The notes: generated by a model not told the origin, from the letters alone. DNA of 26,674 nucleotides from an uncultured Bacilli bacterium (GCA_934090795.1 CAKOJQ010000014.1:1-26674); one strand, 5' to 3'; counted from the first letter of the stretch, positions 16,511 to 23,569 are shown. Made by a program: numbers and translations.

Positions 16511-17304
16511 TGGCTAGCACCACCTTTTTTTAATATAATAGATGTCTTATTATCTAAATCGGTAAGTAATTCTAAAAAATCATTTTCGCTTATATCTCCG
16601 TGTTTTAATCTTAGTCTATTTTTATGTACTAATTCATTAAACTTTAATAAATCATTTTCATACATAGTTATTATTTTATTGTCAATTTCTTTATTTATCG
16701 CATTATAATATCTTTGTCTTATTTTATTAATAATAATATTGTATGGTAATTTAGCTCTTTCTTTTTGTTCCACGTTTTTAGTTGTTGTTCTTTCTTCCTC
16801 TTTTAATATTTTACATTTATCGCAATATAAACTTCTTTTGTCGTTCCTTAAATAAGCTGAGCCACATTTTTGACATATTTTAAAATAATAACCATTATTT
16901 AAAAAGTGATATAAAATAGCAACACATAAATCTTTTTGGTCAGCACAATAATAAATATGTTTTTTTTCTTCATTATTATATTTAGTAATAGCTCTTTTTA
17001 TATCCTCAGTATCGCTGGACATATCTAAGTCATAAAAATTATTAATAAAATTAAGTGGTATTCTTCTATCAAATGTCATTTTACTTTTTAAAGCTATATC
17101 ACAAGCAACTTTGGGCGTTTGTAATAATTCGTCAGTAATATAAATATATACATCTTGAAATCTAGTTAATATCATTTTGTTTTCTAAAGATAAATTGTTT
17201 AAAAAATCGTTCACATTAATTTTTGTTGATGTGATTTTTATTTGTTTATTTTTTTCAATTTCAACTATCAAATCATTATTAGTTATTATTAAATTATATT
17301 GCAT
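16507..17304 (-). CDS. DUF6076 zinc-finger protein
   Basis: This 265-residue protein resembles DUF6076 proteins, which I know as frequent neighbours of serine recombinases. A four-cysteine zinc knuckle, CQKCGSAYLRNDKRSLYCDKC, is centred near residue 150 (CxxC-x13-CxxC). Before it is a mixed alpha/beta region and after it a Lys/Arg-rich helical tail. Function is not established. Translational coupling to the recombinase (ATGA overlap) suggests an accessory role in recombination or its control. The consensus promoter at 17407-17435 drives both genes. Confidence 0.75.
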   Translation of the reverse strand: MQYNLIITNNDLIVEIEKNKQIKITSTKINVNDFLNNLSLENKMILTRFQDVYIYITDELLQTPKVACDIALKSKMTFDRRIPLNFINNFYDLDMSSDTEDIKRAITKYNNEEKKHIYYCADQKDLCVAILYHFLNNGYYFKICQKCGSAYLRNDKRSLYCDKCKILKEEERTTTKNVEQKERAKLPYNIIINKIRQRYYNAINKEIDNKIITMYENDLLKFNELVHKNRLRLKHGDISENDFLELLTDLDNKTSIILKKGGASQ

Positions 17305-17340
17305 ATTATACTCTCCTTTGTTTGCTAATTATTTCATTAA

Positions 17341-17382
17341 TTTTGCAAGTATTTTGCACGTATTTAATTTTGTTTGCACACA
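17341..17382. repeat. tandem 11-bp repeats in the divergent control region
   Basis: TTTTGCAAGTA (17341-17351) is followed directly by TTTTGCACGTA (17352-17362). A third related unit, TTTGCACACA, lies at 17373-17382. They sit between the two divergent operons of the element, and could bind the 57-residue HTH protein or be replication iterons. Confidence 0.5.
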
Positions 17383-17395
17383 TCGTATTATGTAA

Positions 17396-17435
17396 TTGAC
17401 AAACAAATTATATCATTAGATGTTGATGTTGTCAA
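17396..17435 (-). promoter_or_regulatory. consensus sigma-A promoter of the recombinase operon
   Basis: On the minus strand TTGACA (17435-17430), a 17-bp spacer and TATAAT (17412-17407) form a perfect consensus. Inverted arms TTGACAA (17396-17402) and TTGTCAA (17429-17435) bracket it, making a likely operator. The plus-strand TTGACA at 17396 lacks a convincing -10. Confidence 0.7.
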
Positions 17436-17456
17436 TATATCAAGGAGGTGTAATTT

Positions 17457-17630
17457 ATGGCTAATCAAGATATACGAGAACTTATGAAAGAAAACCGTGT
17501 TTATATATGGGAAGTTGCTCAAGCCTATGGTTGTGCTGAAAGTACGTTTATAAAAAAACTACGTGTAGAATTACCACAAGAAGAAAAAGACAAAATAATA
17601 GCTATTATAAATGAGCTAAAACAAAACTAA
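17457..17630 (+). CDS. small HTH protein (excisionase/regulator-like)
   Basis: This 57-residue basic/acidic protein is a single helix-turn-helix: MANQDIRELMKENRVYIWEV, AQAYGCAESTFIKKLR, ELPQEEKDKIIAIINEL. It follows the pattern common in Firmicutes integrative elements (a short HTH with xLPxEEKxKI near the end). It starts the replication operon behind a strong AAGGAGGTG. Small size and position suggest an excisionase or an operon regulator. I cannot tell which. Confidence 0.8.
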   Translation: MANQDIRELMKENRVYIWEVAQAYGCAESTFIKKLRVELPQEEKDKIIAIINELKQN

Positions 17631-17662
17631 TATTATCCATTTAAAGAAAGGAGCGATAATAT

Positions 17663-17869
17663 ATGGATAATATAGAACTAACTCAACAACAAATAGATAA
17701 TATAGCGTCAAAAATATTAGTTAGTGACGTACTATCTTATATTGAAAAAAATCGCTCCGCTTATGAGAACTTTTTAAAAGAAGTAAACGGAGAGGAGGTA
17801 AAAGATTATGACAATAGAAGAATTGAAAAACAAAAACCAATGGATAAATTGGAACTACAAACTAACTAA
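17663..17869 (+). CDS. small protein upstream of the primase
   Basis: This 68-residue protein is mostly helical (LTQQQIDNIASKILVSDVLS, then YIEKNRSAYENFLKEV). It has no family I recognise. It has its own AAAGGAG. Its last 20 codons overlap the start of the primase gene by 62 nt in a different frame, giving a low-complexity basic tail. The primase SD GGAGGAGG-like site lies within it, so translation may be coupled. Confidence 0.65.
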   Translation: MDNIELTQQQIDNIASKILVSDVLSYIEKNRSAYENFLKEVNGEEVKDYDNRRIEKQKPMDKLELQTN

Positions 17870-19691
17870 GGACAATATAAAGACTAAAGTACCTATTGCC
17901 TATAACGGACAAGCTACTGGAACTAATAAAGATTATAGTCACACTTGGACTACTTATGAAAACGTTTATAAATCACGTAATAAATATAGTGGTATTGGTG
18001 TGATATTTACAAATGGCTTATGCGGAATTGACATAGACCATAAAAATAATGATGACCCAATGGTTAAAGATATAATTAATTTAATGGATACTTATACTGA
18101 ATTAAGCCCAAGCGGTAATGGTTATCATTTATTATTCACTGTTGATTTAACTAAAGTACCAACGATAACTAATAGTAGGGGCGAAAAGAAACTAAATGAT
18201 ATTTATTATTTGAAAAATCCGCATAACCAAATTGAGTGTTATATGGACGGTTTAACTAATAGATATTTTACCTTTACTGGCAATGTTATAAATGATAAAC
18301 CTATTTGTGAAAGAACAAAAGAATTATTAGTCTTTTTAGAAAAGTATATGATTAGGAATAATAAACTATCAAGTAAAAGTAAAACTACTATATCTTCAAA
18401 AACTGATGAGGAAATAATAGAACTATTACGAAAATCAAATGATAAGTTTATTAAACTTTATGATGAGGGAGATATAAGTCTTTATAATAATGATAATAGC
18501 TCCGCTGATATGGGACTAGCTTGTATAATAGCTCATTATTCACAAGACTTTAATCAAATAGATAGGATATTTAAAACAAGTAAATTATATCGTAATAAAT
18601 GGGAACGTGAGGACTACAAAGAAATGACGATAAATAAAGCTATATCTATGGCAAGCGAGGAAGATATTAAAACTCAAGATTTAGAATATATTTCGGCGAT
18701 AGAATTACAAACAAAAGATTTGCCTCCAGTAGTTTATTATGTTGATAAAATATTGCCACAAGGTTTAAATCTAATATGTAGTGTTCCAAAGCTTGGTAAG
18801 AGTTGCTTAGCCCTAGATTTATGTTTATCAATATGTAATGGCACACCATTTCTAAACTTTAAAACCAAACAAGCTGGGTGTTTATATTTAGCTCTTGAAG
18901 ATAGTTACAATAGATTAAAAGGTCGTATGAATAAGCTACTTGATGATAAGTTAGCTCCCAGTAATTTTATATATGCTATAAGCTGTAACGATTTAAAAAA
19001 CGGCTTTGTTAAGCAAATTGAAAACTTTTTGTTTAAACATAAGGATATAAAAGTAATTATTATTGACACTCTTCAAAAGATTAGGAGTGAAAGTAAAAAT
19101 AATAATGCTTATAGCCACGACTATAAAGAACTAAGTATGATTAAAAAGTTAGCTGATGAAAAAGGTTTGTGTATTATACTTATACATCATTTAAAAAAAG
19201 GTATAACTACTGACCCATTTGAGAAAGTAAGTGGAACTAATGGAATTACGGGGACTGTTGATACTACATTTGTACTAGATAAGAAAAATAGAAATGATGA
19301 TGAAACATATATGTCAGTTGTAGGACGTGATGTTGAATATAATGATTATATTCTAAAGTTTGATAAAGATACTTGTAAATGGGCTATGATTTCTACGGCG
19401 GATAAATACGAAGAAACACAAATGAAAAATAGCTATACTGGAAATACTTTAGTTGATACTATTAAAACCTTATTAGATGATAATAATAACTCTTGGAGTG
19501 GAACTATTAGGAGTATTAATGATAAACACAAAGAATTATACGGATATAATTATTCAACTAATGAAATAAAACTAAGGAATGAAAATGATAAATTAGCTCC
19601 TATGCTTATGTTATTCGACCATATAAAGTTTACTCCAGCTGAATACGTGAACAAAGGTAAAAGATTACATACTTTTGAGTATATAAAATAA
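17808..19691 (+). CDS. primase-polymerase/helicase fusion (NrS-1 type plus AAA_25)
   Basis: This 627-residue replication protein has an N-terminal archaeo-eukaryotic-type primase-polymerase domain (~1-180) with the metal motif GIDIDH (73-78) and SPSGNGYHLLF (100-110). A helical bundle typical of NrS-1 polymerase follows (~205-280: SSADMGLACIIAHYSQDFNQ, KWEREDY, TINKAI). A RecA-like RepA/AAA_25 helicase comes next, with Walker A SVPKLGKS (325-332) and Walker B VIIID (416-420). Such proteins initiate and drive autonomous replication of phages and satellites. GGAGAGGAGG precedes the ATG. Iterons lie directly downstream. Confidence 0.9.
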   Translation: MTIEELKNKNQWINWNYKLTKDNIKTKVPIAYNGQATGTNKDYSHTWTTYENVYKSRNKYSGIGVIFTNGLCGIDIDHKNNDDPMVKDIINLMDTYTELSPSGNGYHLLFTVDLTKVPTITNSRGEKKLNDIYYLKNPHNQIECYMDGLTNRYFTFTGNVINDKPICERTKELLVFLEKYMIRNNKLSSKSKTTISSKTDEEIIELLRKSNDKFIKLYDEGDISLYNNDNSSADMGLACIIAHYSQDFNQIDRIFKTSKLYRNKWEREDYKEMTINKAISMASEEDIKTQDLEYISAIELQTKDLPPVVYYVDKILPQGLNLICSVPKLGKSCLALDLCLSICNGTPFLNFKTKQAGCLYLALEDSYNRLKGRMNKLLDDKLAPSNFIYAISCNDLKNGFVKQIENFLFKHKDIKVIIIDTLQKIRSESKNNNAYSHDYKELSMIKKLADEKGLCIILIHHLKKGITTDPFEKVSGTNGITGTVDTTFVLDKKNRNDDETYMSVVGRDVEYNDYILKFDKDTCKWAMISTADKYEETQMKNSYTGNTLVDTIKTLLDDNNNSWSGTIRSINDKHKELYGYNYSTNEIKLRNENDKLAPMLMLFDHIKFTPAEYVNKGKRLHTFEYIK

Positions 19692-19700
19692 GTTGTTAAG

Positions 19701-19758
19701 TTGTTGGTATCGTTGGCAACAACTACCAACAAGTGAAACAATACCAACGACTACCAAC
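19701..19758. repeat. iteron cluster, candidate replication origin
   Basis: Five copies of a heptamer occur in 58 bp: GTTGGTA (19703-19709) and GTTGGCA (19712-19718) in reverse, then TACCAAC at 19724, 19742 and 19752. The outer parts TTGTTGGTA/TACCAACAA (19701-19709/19724-19732) can form a stem-loop. The cluster starts 10 nt after the primase-helicase stop, the place where the SaPI-type origin lies relative to its rep gene. Confidence 0.55.
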
Positions 19759-19778
19759 AAGATAAGGAGTTTATAATA

Positions 19779-19970
19779 ATGTATTATAGAATTAAAAATA
19801 TAAAGCAAGAATTAAGAGAATGTGAAAGTGAATATTTTCAAAGAGTAATTAATTTCTTTGATGAATACATTAATCAGAGAAATTATTCTTTAATTGATAT
19901 ACAATGGATAGTAAAGGAAGATATTATCCCTTTATATAATTGTATTATTACTTATACTGTGAATGATTAG
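19779..19970 (+). CDS. small hypothetical protein
   Basis: This 63-residue protein (MYYRIKNIKQELRECESEYF... ending YNCIITYTVND) has no recognised domain. It is predicted mostly helical with an amphipathic first half and one cysteine pair far apart. ATAAGGAG lies 10 nt before the ATG. It is between the iteron cluster and terS in the same operon. Confidence 0.6.
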   Translation: MYYRIKNIKQELRECESEYFQRVINFFDEYINQRNYSLIDIQWIVKEDIIPLYNCIITYTVND

Positions 19971-19985
19971 AAAAGGAGGCTAATT

Positions 19986-20330
19986 ATGAAATTAACTGAA
20001 AAACAAAAAAAGTTTATTGATTATTATATTCAAACTGGAAACGCAACCGAAAGTTGTAGGCTTGCTGGATATAAAGGTAATAACTTAGATAGATTAGGAT
20101 ATGAAAACTTGAGAAAACTAGAGATTTTTATAAAACCTAGAATAAATGAACTTGATTTAAAAAGAACAGCTAGTCTTGAAGATATATTTAAGTTCTGGAC
20201 TATTACGATGAACAATGACGATATTAAAACAAATGACAGATTAAAAGCAAGTGAATTATTAGCAAAATCACAAGGTGCATTTATTGAAAAAGTTGAGGTT
20301 AAAGAAATAGATACTAATTGGTTTATTTAA
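19986..20330 (+). CDS. terS: phage small terminase subunit (Terminase_2/XtmA type)
   Basis: This 114-residue protein matches terminase small subunits. MKLTEKQKKFIDYYIQTGNA then TESCRLAGY is the canonical N-terminal HTH, followed by PRINEL, SLEDIFKFWT and the RLKASELLAKSQGAF motif. TerS recognises pac or cos DNA and recruits the large subunit. With no TerL or capsid genes in the element, it probably redirects a helper phage's packaging motor, as in PICIs. It is slightly shorter at the C-terminus than many phage TerS proteins. AAAGGAGG precedes the ATG. It is the last gene of the replication operon. Confidence 0.88.
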   Translation: MKLTEKQKKFIDYYIQTGNATESCRLAGYKGNNLDRLGYENLRKLEIFIKPRINELDLKRTASLEDIFKFWTITMNNDDIKTNDRLKASELLAKSQGAFIEKVEVKEIDTNWFI

Positions 20331-20363
20331 AAAATAATACACTAATAGCTGTGTATTATTTTT
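20329..20363. terminator. bidirectional terminator between terS and XRE gene
   Basis: AAAATAATACAC (20331-20342) and GTGTATTATTTT (20351-20362) form a 12-bp stem with A/T tracts both sides. The XRE stop codon lies within the stem. Confidence 0.8.
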
Positions 20364-20592
20364 GATTGGGATAGTATTCAATAATATCAGTTATTGAACA
20401 GTTAAAATAATCACATAATCTAGCCAAAACGATTATATCTATCCTCAAAAGTTCTCCATTTTTTAAACGTTTAATAACTTTAAAATCAGTATTTGTATCT
20501 CTCATAAGTTTATTTATACTTATATTTCTTTCATTCAATATATTGGATAATTTAAAATTATAATAACCACTCTCAATATTTACTTTATTCAT
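20356..20592 (-). CDS. XRE-family repressor
   Basis: This 78-residue Cro/CI-type HTH protein (YozG-like) has its recognition region at about 18-60 (LNERNISINKLMRDTNTDF, VIKRLKNGELLRID, ARLCDYFNCSITDIIEY). The ATG at 20592 has AGGTGG 5 nt upstream, and is preferred to an upstream GTG. It is transcribed divergently from the cargo genes and is the best candidate for the element's master repressor or for local control of the cargo. Confidence 0.85.
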   Translation of the reverse strand: MNKVNIESGYYNFKLSNILNERNISINKLMRDTNTDFKVIKRLKNGELLRIDIIVLARLCDYFNCSITDIIEYYPNQK

Positions 20593-20603
20593 CGACACCA
20601 CCT

Positions 20604-20661
20604 ATAATAATTTTATTATTATGTTAGGTTGATTGACTATTGGCTATATAACCAGTATAAT
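20604..20661 (+). promoter_or_regulatory. divergent control region and cargo promoter
   Basis: A -35 TTGACT (20633-20638), 17-bp spacer and -10 TATAAT (20656-20661) form a near-consensus promoter. Just upstream, the palindrome TAATAAT-TTT-ATTATTA (20604-20620), flanked by CCTA and TAGG, is a likely XRE operator. The transcript would begin near 20668, at the AAGGAG of the next gene. Confidence 0.7.
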
Positions 20662-20685
20662 TGTTATAAGGAGAACATTATAGCA

Positions 20686-21378
20686 ATGAAATTATATTAC
20701 AATAATATTATTAACAATATCGAAAATAACCTTAATAAATTATATGATAAGTACTACAGTAAAAATATATTTAACATCATTAACAGACACTTATATCAAC
20801 AATTTATAAATAAATACTTTGAAATATTATTAAATTGCTATAAAAATATAGAAAAAGATATGATTAATAAAACTATCAATAACAATATTTTAGAACTAAC
20901 AACCAATGAGTATAAACAATTAACTGTATTTAATGCATTAAACATTTATGAAAAAAATAGCAAGAAATTACTTGAGCAAAACAAATCATTTACAAAAAAA
21001 GATGTTCTGTGGTCTGTGTATAGTGAGTTAGCATTAAAATATGAATTTTTAAAGGAATACTCCACACTATCAATAGTATTTGAAAGGCAAACAGATATAT
21101 TGATTGAGGAAAAAAAATATGAACAAGCACTAAACATATATCTATGTTCACTATATTGTTTATTTTATAATTACAAAGCTATATCTAATAATAATATAAA
21201 TATATTTGATAGACATTTAAATAAGCGTAGAAAAGAAAAGTTTGATAAACTTATTAAAATAAATGATGTTAATAAATTAAGTAATAATTTTAAATTTTCA
21301 ATAAAAGAATATTTGCCAAATTTATATAATGAAGAAAAAGCGAAATATATTATAAAAGAAATTTTAAGGAGGATATAA
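20686..21378 (+). CDS. unknown helical protein of satellite cargo
   Basis: I recognise no family in this 230-residue protein. It is nearly all helical and rich in Asn, Lys and Tyr. The segment with YSELALKYEFLKEYSTL and EKKYEQALNIYLCSLYCL (~95-155) resembles TPR-like helical pairs. The ATG at 20686 is chosen because AAGGAG lies 12 nt before it and the predicted transcript starts near 20668. A TTG 57 nt upstream overlaps the promoter -35. It heads a three-gene cargo set under the XRE-linked promoter. Confidence 0.7.
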   Translation: MKLYYNNIINNIENNLNKLYDKYYSKNIFNIINRHLYQQFINKYFEILLNCYKNIEKDMINKTINNNILELTTNEYKQLTVFNALNIYEKNSKKLLEQNKSFTKKDVLWSVYSELALKYEFLKEYSTLSIVFERQTDILIEEKKYEQALNIYLCSLYCLFYNYKAISNNNINIFDRHLNKRRKEKFDKLIKINDVNKLSNNFKFSIKEYLPNLYNEEKAKYIIKEILRRI

Positions 21379-21379
21379 T

Positions 21380-21607
21380 ATGAGATGTATAAAATGTGGT
21401 AGTGAAAATGTAACTGTACAACTTATAAACGAACAAAAGAAAAGAGGTTGTCTTATTGCTATAATAAGTTTTACAATAAAGCTAATATTATTATTTATAA
21501 GTTTTGTTTTATGGCTAATTTCACTTATATTACCAATAAAAAGAAAAACTAAAACCAATAAATATGCTGTTTGTCAAAATTGTGGGTATTCTTGGAAAAT
21601 AAAGTAA
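21380..21607 (+). CDS. small membrane protein with split zinc ribbon
   Basis: This 75-residue protein has CxxC at the N-terminus (CIKCG, residues 3-7) and CxxC at the C-terminus (CQNCG, ~66-70), separated by a long hydrophobic segment (~22-50). The two halves of a zinc ribbon would meet on one side of the membrane if the segment forms a hairpin. It starts 1 nt after the preceding stop with AGGAGG in front, so the two genes are translationally linked. It may anchor the preceding protein to the membrane. That is inference. Confidence 0.7.
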   Translation: MRCIKCGSENVTVQLINEQKKRGCLIAIISFTIKLILLFISFVLWLISLILPIKRKTKTNKYAVCQNCGYSWKIK

Positions 21608-21637
21608 TAAATTATATAATGTTAAGAGTGATGTAAA

Positions 21638-21994
21638 ATGTTGTTAAAGAAACCATATTTTTCAAAAAATAAAGAGTGGTATATTGAGCATAAAGGCTTA
21701 CCAAGTTTTTTAGGAGGAAAAGTTAAAAGACAGTATACTTTAACTGATAAAGCTCCTCAAAAAGCTATTGATAGTTATAATGAGTATTATGAAGATGAAG
21801 AAGATAATAAAATATTTTCAATGGGAGACTGTTTTAATGTTGAATATATAAGAAAAAATCTTATAGAAGAATTAAAAAAACAAGGTTATCCTCAAGAGAA
21901 AATAGACGAACTTATTAAAATATGTGATACGGCTTATAATGATTATAAAATACCGTATCCTACAATAGACGAACTATTAAAAGACGCTGAATAA
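21638..21994 (+). CDS. hypothetical acidic protein of satellite cargo
   Basis: This 118-residue soluble protein has no recognised family. The N-terminal third is basic (LLKKPYFSKNKEWY, GGKVKRQYTL). The middle is acidic (NEYYEDEEDNK, ~48-58). The C-terminal half is helical (NVEYIRKNLIEELKKQGYPQ). A size and charge pattern like this is common among satellite or phage-interference proteins, but nothing specific supports that here. The SD is weak. A TATAAT at ~21614 could give a separate promoter. Confidence 0.6.
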   Translation: MLLKKPYFSKNKEWYIEHKGLPSFLGGKVKRQYTLTDKAPQKAIDSYNEYYEDEEDNKIFSMGDCFNVEYIRKNLIEELKKQGYPQEKIDELIKICDTAYNDYKIPYPTIDELLKDAE

Positions 21995-22006
21995 TGCGTC
22001 TTTTAA
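21977..22006. terminator. bidirectional terminator between cargo and kinase
   Basis: TTAAAAGACGC (21977-21987) and GCGTCTTTTAA (21996-22006) form a perfect 11-bp stem. It spans the 3' ends of both convergent genes, with the kinase stop codon in the stem. Confidence 0.8.
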
Positions 22007-23436
22007 AATGGCAAATCCTGATATATTTGATAATTAGTTAATTTAAAATTCAAATTTTTCATAAATTGCTCTTTTTGTTTATTATTCAATGTTTTTAACC
22101 ATTTTAACAAATTACCTATATAACTAATTGAAATAGTTTTTCTTCTTGGATAATATTCAGCAATTTCACTAATAAAACATTCAGCAAAAAATTTAGGGTT
22201 TGATAAATTATCATTTAACAAATTAACTTCCAATAAGTTTTCTATATTTTTTATTATTTCATCAAAAGTATAAATTTTTGAACTTTCACTTTTACTAATT
22301 ATTATATGGTCTAATTGTAAAACCAGTTCTTGATAATTTTGCTTTAAATTTTGTGGAACAATTTGATATTGTCTATTTATATCCCTTATAAGATTTTTAA
22401 TATCTAAAAAGCTACCAATTCTATCTTCTGGCTCCTCTAATATCATTTTCTTTATTATATTTTCATAAGGAAAGTTTTTTATATTATTATCGACTAGCAA
22501 TTTTTCAAACAGTTTACCTACAAAATATATTTCAGTTTTTTTAGTATATTTAGGGGTATTACAATTCAATTCTTTTGGTAATGTAAAAGTATAATTAACT
22601 AATCTTGTTGCACTTTTTAAAGTACCGTTATTTTCTATAATTTTTCCAAACCCAAAATCTATAATTTTTAATATTCCCTCTTTAGTAACTAAAATGTTAT
22701 TTACCCTTATATCCCTAGGGCATATATTCTTACTTTCAAGAAAAGAGAAAACATTTATAGCTTGTAAAAAAATTTTAGATAAATTTTGTGGTTGTGATTT
22801 AACATATTCCTCTATATTTCCTCCGTCAACATATTCCATAATATACCAAGCCTTTTTCTTATTAGAATAATCATAAATTCTAACTATATTTTGATGATTT
22901 AAGTCATATAAAATATTTATTTCTTCTAAAAATTTATCTAAAAAACTTTTATTATCTTTTTCTTCAATAAATTCGCCTCTATATTTTTTTAATACAAAGA
23001 ATTTACCCAAATTTATATCCCTTATTAAATATGTATCTCCAAAACCACCTGGAGTAAGCTCTTTTATTATTTCATACTTTTTATTAGTTAAAAAAATGTT
23101 ATTATTTATTTCAAATTCATTGGTTAAGGTTTTCTCAATAGAATTAAATAGCATTTCGGCTTTATTTCTTTCTTCATTTTTATTAGCAAATTCATATAAA
23201 ACTATTTCTCTTATTTCTTTTATTACTTTCAAGGCTAAATCATTCGGTGAAGACACCCAAAAATTATACAATGTTTTTCCTTTTGACCCAGCGTCATAAT
23301 CTTTATATATATCAATTCCTAATCTATTAAAAAAAATTTCAAATTCATTATTACTATTAGCTATTAAAGGCGTATATCCACCATAATTTAACAATTTATC
23401 TAATTCCTTTAATTGAAATGATGTAAAACTAGCCAT
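22003..23436 (-). CDS. Ser/Thr protein kinase with AbiJ-NTD-like N-terminal domain
   Basis: This 477-residue protein has two recognisable parts. Residues ~7-62 (LDKLLNYGGYTPLIANSNNE, FEIFFNRLGIDIYKD, GSKGKTLYNFW) resemble the small N-terminal domain of AbiJ-type abortive-infection proteins. Residues ~120-370 are a Hanks-type kinase: glycine loop PGGFGDTY (129-136), VLKKY with Lys150, alpha-C Glu171/172, catalytic loop PRDIRVNN with Asp242 and Asn247, and DFG at 260-262. The Lys of HRDLKPEN is replaced by Arg. The C-terminal ~100 residues are helical and unassigned. GGAGG lies 7 nt before the ATG at 23436. A phage-defence role is inferred. Confidence 0.85.
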   Translation of the reverse strand: MASFTSFQLKELDKLLNYGGYTPLIANSNNEFEIFFNRLGIDIYKDYDAGSKGKTLYNFWVSSPNDLALKVIKEIREIVLYEFANKNEERNKAEMLFNSIEKTLTNEFEINNNIFLTNKKYEIIKELTPGGFGDTYLIRDINLGKFFVLKKYRGEFIEEKDNKSFLDKFLEEINILYDLNHQNIVRIYDYSNKKKAWYIMEYVDGGNIEEYVKSQPQNLSKIFLQAINVFSFLESKNICPRDIRVNNILVTKEGILKIIDFGFGKIIENNGTLKSATRLVNYTFTLPKELNCNTPKYTKKTEIYFVGKLFEKLLVDNNIKNFPYENIIKKMILEEPEDRIGSFLDIKNLIRDINRQYQIVPQNLKQNYQELVLQLDHIIISKSESSKIYTFDEIIKNIENLLEVNLLNDNLSNPKFFAECFISEIAEYYPRRKTISISYIGNLLKWLKTLNNKQKEQFMKNLNFKLTNYQIYQDLPF

Positions 23437-23468
23437 ACAAAAACCTCCAAACAACAAATATTATAAAA

Positions 23469-23488
23469 GAGAATAATTTTTTATTCCC
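23469..23488 (-). terminator. native terminator of the recombinase gene (displaced)
   Basis: On the minus strand GGGAATAA and TTATTCTC form an 8-bp stem (one G-U pair) around TTTT's complement, followed by TTTTAT. The stop codon of the reconstructed recombinase frame (23483-23481) lies in the stem. It now also lies ~75 nt downstream of ssrA. Confidence 0.6.
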
Positions 23489-23560
23489 TTTTATTCTTCA
23501 ATTTTATATAAACCGCAAAACCTCCTTTAAAATAAAGGAAATTGTACGCTTGTGTTTCAT
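23481..23560 (-). other. displaced native 3' end of the recombinase gene
   Basis: When the minus strand is joined at the CTCCACCAT core, the recombinase frame continues here for 26 codons (YETQAYNFLYFKGG then FAVYIKLKNKRE) and ends at TAA inside a terminator hairpin. No start codon or SD serves this piece in the integrated state. Confidence 0.6.
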
Positions 23561-23569
23561 ATGGTGGAG
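23561..23569 (+). repeat. attachment core, ssrA side
   Basis: ATGGTGGAG is the reverse complement of the last eight bases of tmRNA (CTCCACCA) plus one T. It is identical to 15037-15045. The element is thus inserted exactly at the tmRNA 3' terminus, leaving the RNA intact. Confidence 0.65.

Larger units (their letters stand above)
15037..23561. mobile_element. phage-satellite-like integrative element at ssrA
   Basis: The element is about 8.5 kb, from the left core repeat to the ssrA-side core. It holds a serine recombinase, DUF6076, a small HTH protein, a primase-polymerase-helicase, iteron-like repeats, a small terminase subunit, an XRE repressor, three unknown cargo genes and a kinase. No capsid, portal, tail, lysis or large terminase gene is present. 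Rep plus TerS without structural genes is typical of PICI-type satellites. The boundary call rests on the core repeat plus simultaneous restoration of an ssrA terminator and of a recombinase 3' end. Confidence 0.75.

Noticed and set aside
17341..17382. CRISPR-like array
   Set aside because: Repeats are 11 bp and directly adjacent, with no spacers and no cas genes. No other CRISPR-like periodicity was seen in the window.
20629..20685. TTG start giving 19 extra residues to the cargo protein
   Set aside because: The TTG lies upstream of the -35/-10 elements and would not be in the mRNA. The ATG at 20686 has AAGGAG.
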